Below are positions 41,340 to 43,699 of a stretch of DNA of 43,699 nt, piece after piece; position 1 is the stretch's first letter, and every line of letters starts with the position of its first letter. Made by a program: the position numbers and the translations under genes. Source of the DNA: a virus; IMG/VR virus record IMGVR_UViG_3300031999_000055, positions 1 to 43,699 of that record. One strand, given 5' to 3'. The notes under the pieces were generated by a model. That model did not search any database and was not told the DNA's origin. It was given only the letters and a program-made list of their open reading frames with translations.

Positions 41340-41357
41340 CTAATTTAAGTGATCCAC
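41340..41357 (-). promoter_or_regulatory. Dispersed motif, before small conserved gene
   Basis: GTGGATCACTTAAATTAG on the - strand, 16 of 18 matches, 12 bases before the ATG at 41327, between the ParB-like stop and this gene. Confidence 0.8.
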
Positions 41358-41362
41358 GGTAA

Positions 41363-42352
41363 TTATTTTTTTGGAGCTTCTACTTTATAATTCTTTTGTA
41401 CTAGTGCTGCCCTCCACTTTTCCAATTTGTCGGCTTCACGACTTTCTTTGCGTGCTTTCTGTTTAAGTTCTTTTTCCCTTTCTGCATTGTCAAATGCGTT
41501 TTTACGGATTCTTGCCGATTGGTCATCGATCTGGAAAAGTTCTTGCATGATATTGTATCGAGTTTCAAGAACTTTATTTTTCTTGTCCCCAAAGAACTCC
41601 TGTTCCGACTTTATTAGTTTAGCCAGAATTTCTTCCTTTGATAAGAGTTTAGGAGTAAGTTCAAATACTTTTTCTTTCACAATTCCACGAGCCGCTGCAC
41701 GTAGGTTGTCTAACTCACTCGTTACGTCTATTGCAAATTGCTTTGCATTTGTTACAGCAGCCTTTTCAACCCAAAGTTTTAGATCTTCTACTGGAAGTTG
41801 TTTCAGGTCTGCGAGTGCAATAAGATTTGCAATTGATACTTTACCTGTTTCTGCCATTTTCGTAATCTCTTCCGGTAAATGAAGAGTTTTGAACAGTTTA
41901 AACATGTGTTGTTTACCTATACCTGCTAATTTCGACAATTCGTCAATTGTATATTTTCCTTCTGTGGCTACTTTATATAAAGCCTCAATATATTGACGAC
42001 TGGTGGTTTTATGAATTTGAAAATTACCGGCAATTTGGCTGGTCAGAACGTCAACCGGACTCATCTCTTCCTTAAGTTGGAAGTTATATTTTTCAGGAAA
42101 TTTTCCCTGTTCAACTAATTCTTTCATTGCCGTAATTCTACGGGCACCATCAACCACTATATATTTGCCGTTTTTGAGTGTAACTGTAGGTACATTAAGT
42201 AATCCACGCTGGTTTATATCTTCCATGAGGATTTGAATATTCTCATCTTCAATATTATGTGTCCGCAGGGAATCCTCTGAATATTGAATATCCTTTATCG
42301 GCAGTGTAATCATCTTGTAGTTAGTGAATGGTTTAGTTTTTTCATTTGACAT
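41363..42352 (-). CDS. ParB-like DNA-binding protein
   Basis: A 329-residue ParB/Srx-fold protein. The N-terminal domain has LPIKDIQYSEDSLRTH, INQRGLLNVPTVTLKNGKYIVVDGARRITAMKEL and an N..IHKTTSRQYIEAL segment. A helix-turn-helix (YTIDELSKLAGIGKQHMFKLFKTLHLP) follows, then a long charged C-terminal coil rich in Lys and Glu. The usual GERR is GARR here. There is no ParA gene, so it is probably a phage regulator or DNA organiser rather than a partition system. Its DNA is richer in G and C than that of neighbouring genes, and the block 40405-42352 may be acquired. A dispersed-motif-like sequence at 42190-42207 codes for RGLLNVP. Confidence 0.85.
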   Translation of the reverse strand: MSNEKTKPFTNYKMITLPIKDIQYSEDSLRTHNIEDENIQILMEDINQRGLLNVPTVTLKNGKYIVVDGARRITAMKELVEQGKFPEKYNFQLKEEMSPVDVLTSQIAGNFQIHKTTSRQYIEALYKVATEGKYTIDELSKLAGIGKQHMFKLFKTLHLPEEITKMAETGKVSIANLIALADLKQLPVEDLKLWVEKAAVTNAKQFAIDVTSELDNLRAAARGIVKEKVFELTPKLLSKEEILAKLIKSEQEFFGDKKNKVLETRYNIMQELFQIDDQSARIRKNAFDNAEREKELKQKARKESREADKLEKWRAALVQKNYKVEAPKK

Positions 42353-42465
42353 AATGTAATTCTCCTAATAAAAAATAAAATACTTTTCAATAAATAAATA
42401 CATTTGGTTTGGTTAAATTAAAACTCTACTCATGTGTTAAATTAATTAATTGGTGGTATTGTTAT

Positions 42466-42540
42466 TTATTTTACCTCCTTCTTTATAATAAATGAATCTC
42501 CATCATTATAATTCTTTTTTCTTATAAAATTACAAAGCAT
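42466..42540 (-). CDS. Possible 24-residue microprotein
   Basis: A short frame in the gap between the ParB-like and Cys-rich genes: MLCNFIRKKNYNDGDSFIIK followed by KEVK. AAAAGGAAT lies nine bases before its ATG. The GAAGGAGG near its end has no start codon at a suitable distance. It could be a leader peptide or an accident of AT-rich DNA. Confidence 0.3.
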   Translation of the reverse strand: MLCNFIRKKNYNDGDSFIIKKEVK

Positions 42541-42552
42541 AAATTATTCCTT

Positions 42553-43044
42553 TTATTTATTAAGTGGATTATTTATACTAGTATTCTTTTTCACTAATCT
42601 TATTTGGTTTTTTAATTCTTTAAAACATATTTCATATATCTCTTTTGCATAACGATTATAATTATAATTATGAAGAATATCTGTCCATTTTTGATATATA
42701 GAATTGTTATCATAACAACTATCTAATATACAATTACAACACCTTTTTATGGTAGTTATAGAACTATCTACCTTATGATATTTTTGACATATAGAATTGT
42801 TATCATAACAACTATCTAATATACAATTACAACACCTTTTTATGGCAGTTATAGAACTATCTACCTTATGATATTGGCATAAAGGACAACCATTAAACAT
42901 ATTTGAAATATATTGATAATACTTAGAATAGGTCTTACTAGTATATCTATTGGTATATATATCATACCAAACTAACATGGTAAGGGTTAAGAAGTCTATG
43001 TAGGTGGTAGGTTCTTTATAATTGATTTTTAACTTGAATTTCAT
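42553..43044 (-). CDS. Cys-rich protein with internal tandem duplication
   Basis: A 163-residue basic, Tyr-rich protein. The centre begins CPLC and holds two consecutive 31-residue units, YHKVDSSIT(A/T)IKRCCNC followed by ILDSCYDNNSI(C/Y)QK. The Cys pairs (CPLC, CCNC, C) suggest zinc-binding sites. The N-terminal 45 residues and the C-terminal helical part (about 115-163) are not repeated. It is the first gene of the right arm, reading from the control region, so it is probably expressed first. The ribosome site AGGAGG is fused to a dispersed motif. No family is recognised. Confidence 0.65.
   Translation of the reverse strand: MKFKLKINYKEPTTYIDFLTLTMLVWYDIYTNRYTSKTYSKYYQYISNMFNGCPLCQYHKVDSSITAIKRCCNCILDSCYDNNSICQKYHKVDSSITTIKRCCNCILDSCYDNNSIYQKWTDILHNYNYNRYAKEIYEICFKELKNQIRLVKKNTSINNPLNK
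42564..42581 (+). promoter_or_regulatory. Dispersed motif in 3' end of Cys-rich gene
   Basis: GTGGATTATTTATACTAG on the + strand, 16 of 18 matches, inside the 3' coding end of the Cys-rich gene and 23 bases before the possible microprotein start. Confidence 0.7.
42688..42873 (-). repeat. 93-base tandem duplication
   Basis: Copies at 42688-42780 and 42781-42873 differ at only two positions (TA versus CA near the start, GT versus GC in the second half). In-frame doubling of a Cys-containing unit, probably very recent. Confidence 0.9.
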
Positions 43045-43052
43045 GAATCCTC

Positions 43053-43070
43053 CTAGTTCAAATGATTCAC
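43053..43070 (-). promoter_or_regulatory. Dispersed motif fused to first right-arm ribosome site
   Basis: GTGAATCATTTGAACTAG on the - strand, 14 of 18 matches; its final AG begins AGGAGG, seven bases before the ATG at 43044. Confidence 0.6.
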
Positions 43071-43086
43071 TCTTACTATTTTTTTG

Positions 43087-43114
43087 GGATTATTTGAACT
43101 CGTTCAAGTAATCC
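43087..43114. promoter_or_regulatory. Head-to-head motif pair 1
   Basis: GGATTATTTGAAC, two-base TC spacer, GTTCAAGTAATCC: two opposed motif half-copies forming a near-perfect 13-base inverted repeat with one mismatch. The TTGAAC version differs from the single copies (TTAAAC). Confidence 0.8.
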
Positions 43115-43205
43115 ACTATGCACATTTTAATATTAATTGATAATAGGGTAATTAGATATAATATAATATAATTTTTATATCTATGCAAGAATAAAAAAAT
43201 ATTTT

Positions 43206-43237
43206 GTGGATTATTAGAACTCGTTCAAGTAATCCAT
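43206..43237. promoter_or_regulatory. Head-to-head motif pair 2
   Basis: GTGGATTATTAGAAC, TC, GTTCAAGTAATCCAT: same arrangement as pair 1, about 120 bases away, with the same two-base centre. A dimeric protein reading both halves is the simplest explanation. Confidence 0.8.
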
Positions 43238-43287
43238 CAATTTTCGGACATTTTGAAATTTTTTAAAAAAGTCAAAAACTATTTTCA

Positions 43288-43349
43288 TATATATACTATA
43301 TATACTATATATACTATATATACTATATATACTATATATACTATATATA
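43288..43349. repeat. 9-base iterons
   Basis: ACTATATAT repeated six times with C at 43296, 43305, 43314, 43323, 43332 and 43341. Pure A/T apart from the C, so easily melted. Similar arrays are common at replication origins. Confidence 0.75.
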
Positions 43350-43514
43350 TATATTATATAGAGTAAAAATTTTTAAAATTATTTATACAAATAAATAATA
43401 AAGTATAATTATGTAAATAATTAATTATATTTATTTTATATCATTATTTATATAATTATACACATTAAATATTTAATTAAGTAATTATATATTCATATAG
43501 ACAAATTATATATT

Positions 43515-43560
43515 TATGTAGTTATATAAATAAATATAGATTTATTTATATAACTATATA
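43515..43560. repeat. Long AT inverted repeat
   Basis: GTTATATAAATAAAT (43521-43535), loop ATAG, and its exact complement at 43540-43554. Flanking bases extend the pairing to about 20 pairs with one G-T. Confidence 0.6.
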
Positions 43561-43585
43561 GCTATATAATTTATTTATTTATTTT

Positions 43586-43603
43586 GTGGATTATATAATC
43601 TAG
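43586..43603 (+). promoter_or_regulatory. Dispersed motif near right end
   Basis: GTGGATTATATAATCTAG on the + strand, 14 of 18 matches. The preceding ATTTT is identical to that before motif pair 2. Confidence 0.6.
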
Positions 43604-43699
43604 TAAATATATATATATAGTTTATATATAATAAAATCAAAGTTAGAATTAAAATTAAAATTAAAATTAAAATCAAAGTTAAAATTAAAATAAAATTTC

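Larger units (their letters stand above)
43045..43699. other. Right-end AT-rich control region, candidate origin
   Basis: No credible gene in 655 bases. Contents: a motif copy fused to the first right-arm ribosome site (43053-43070), two head-to-head motif pairs (43087-43114, 43206-43237), a 9-base tandem array (43288-43349), a long AT hairpin (43515-43560), a further motif (43586-43603) and short AATTAAA-type repeats from about 43640 to the end. It would lie between the two divergent arms if the molecule is circular or joined. These features fit a replication origin or main promoter region, but none proves it. Confidence 0.5.

Noticed and set aside
41427-41882. Long + strand frame opposite the ParB-like gene
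   Set aside because: Its Ser/Phe/Leu-rich content is the usual shadow of a Lys/Glu-rich gene, and the - strand product has clear ParB domains.
41363-42352. Plasmid-type ParAB partition system, suggesting a plasmid-prophage
   Set aside because: No ParA, replication initiator of plasmid type, integrase or lysogeny repressor is visible. A lone ParB-like protein is common in phages.
43288-43349. Short direct repeats as a possible CRISPR array
   Set aside because: The units are 9 bases with no spacers, and no cas genes are present. The pentapeptide and solenoid arrays are coding repeats.
1-43699. Alternative genetic code with stop reassignment
   Set aside because: TAA, TAG and TGA each end clearly recognised full-length genes (for example TAG for the polymerase, TGA for the RecB-like nuclease).

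Overview
This window looks like a complete or nearly complete genome of a tailed double-stranded DNA phage with a long non-contractile (siphovirus-type) tail. The evidence is a lambda-like packaging and head module (Nu1/GpA terminase, GpW, GpB-type portal, S49 protease, GpE-type capsid), a tail-tube gene, a -1 frameshifted tail-assembly chaperone, and a 965-residue tape measure. The DNA is very AT-rich and uses the standard code (TAA, TAG and TGA all end genes). Nearly every gene has a strong AGGAG-type ribosome binding site, so a host that uses Shine-Dalgarno initiation is likely and a typical Bacteroidota host is less likely. The host cannot be named from the sequence. There is no integrase, tRNA or CRISPR array that I can see.

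Layout: all genes from 108 to 25629 are on the + strand and all genes from 25707 to 43044 are on the - strand. The left arm runs: small membrane protein, secreted beta-helix protein, tandem-repeat solenoid protein and fibre-related proteins (0.1-3.8 kb); terminase, GpW, portal, protease, scaffold, decoration protein and capsid (3.8-11.5 kb); neck and tail genes, with the G/GT frameshift at 14.8 kb and the tape measure (11.6-18.1 kb); tail hub and a mosaic tail fibre (18.1-24.3 kb); then small genes including a membrane/coiled-coil protein. The arms converge on a block of iterated palindromes at 25.63-25.70 kb.

The right arm is the replication and DNA-metabolism module: DnaQ-type exonuclease, primase-helicase, RecB-like nuclease, VRR-NUC-like nuclease, ATP-dependent ligase, a triple helix-turn-helix protein, an SPPY-type DNA methyltransferase, family A DNA polymerase, ExoX-C-like domain protein, SNF2-type helicase, pentapeptide-repeat protein, and a more GC-rich cassette with a ParB-like protein. 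The phage appears to carry most of its own replication machinery. The last 655 bases are non-coding and extremely AT-rich, with iterons and hairpins. If the molecule is joined end to end, this is the divergent control or origin region between the two arms.

The most striking feature is not a gene. It is an approximately 18-base sequence, consensus GTGGATTACTTAAACTAG, repeated across the whole genome. It lies in the short leaders 5-80 bases upstream of start codons, sometimes fused directly to the ribosome binding site. It also occurs as head-to-head pairs in the right-end control region and at the edges of an 83-base direct repeat. It resembles the dispersed stoperator sites of mycobacteriophage L5 in arrangement, though not in sequence. 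The triple-HTH and ParB-like proteins are the obvious candidate binders.
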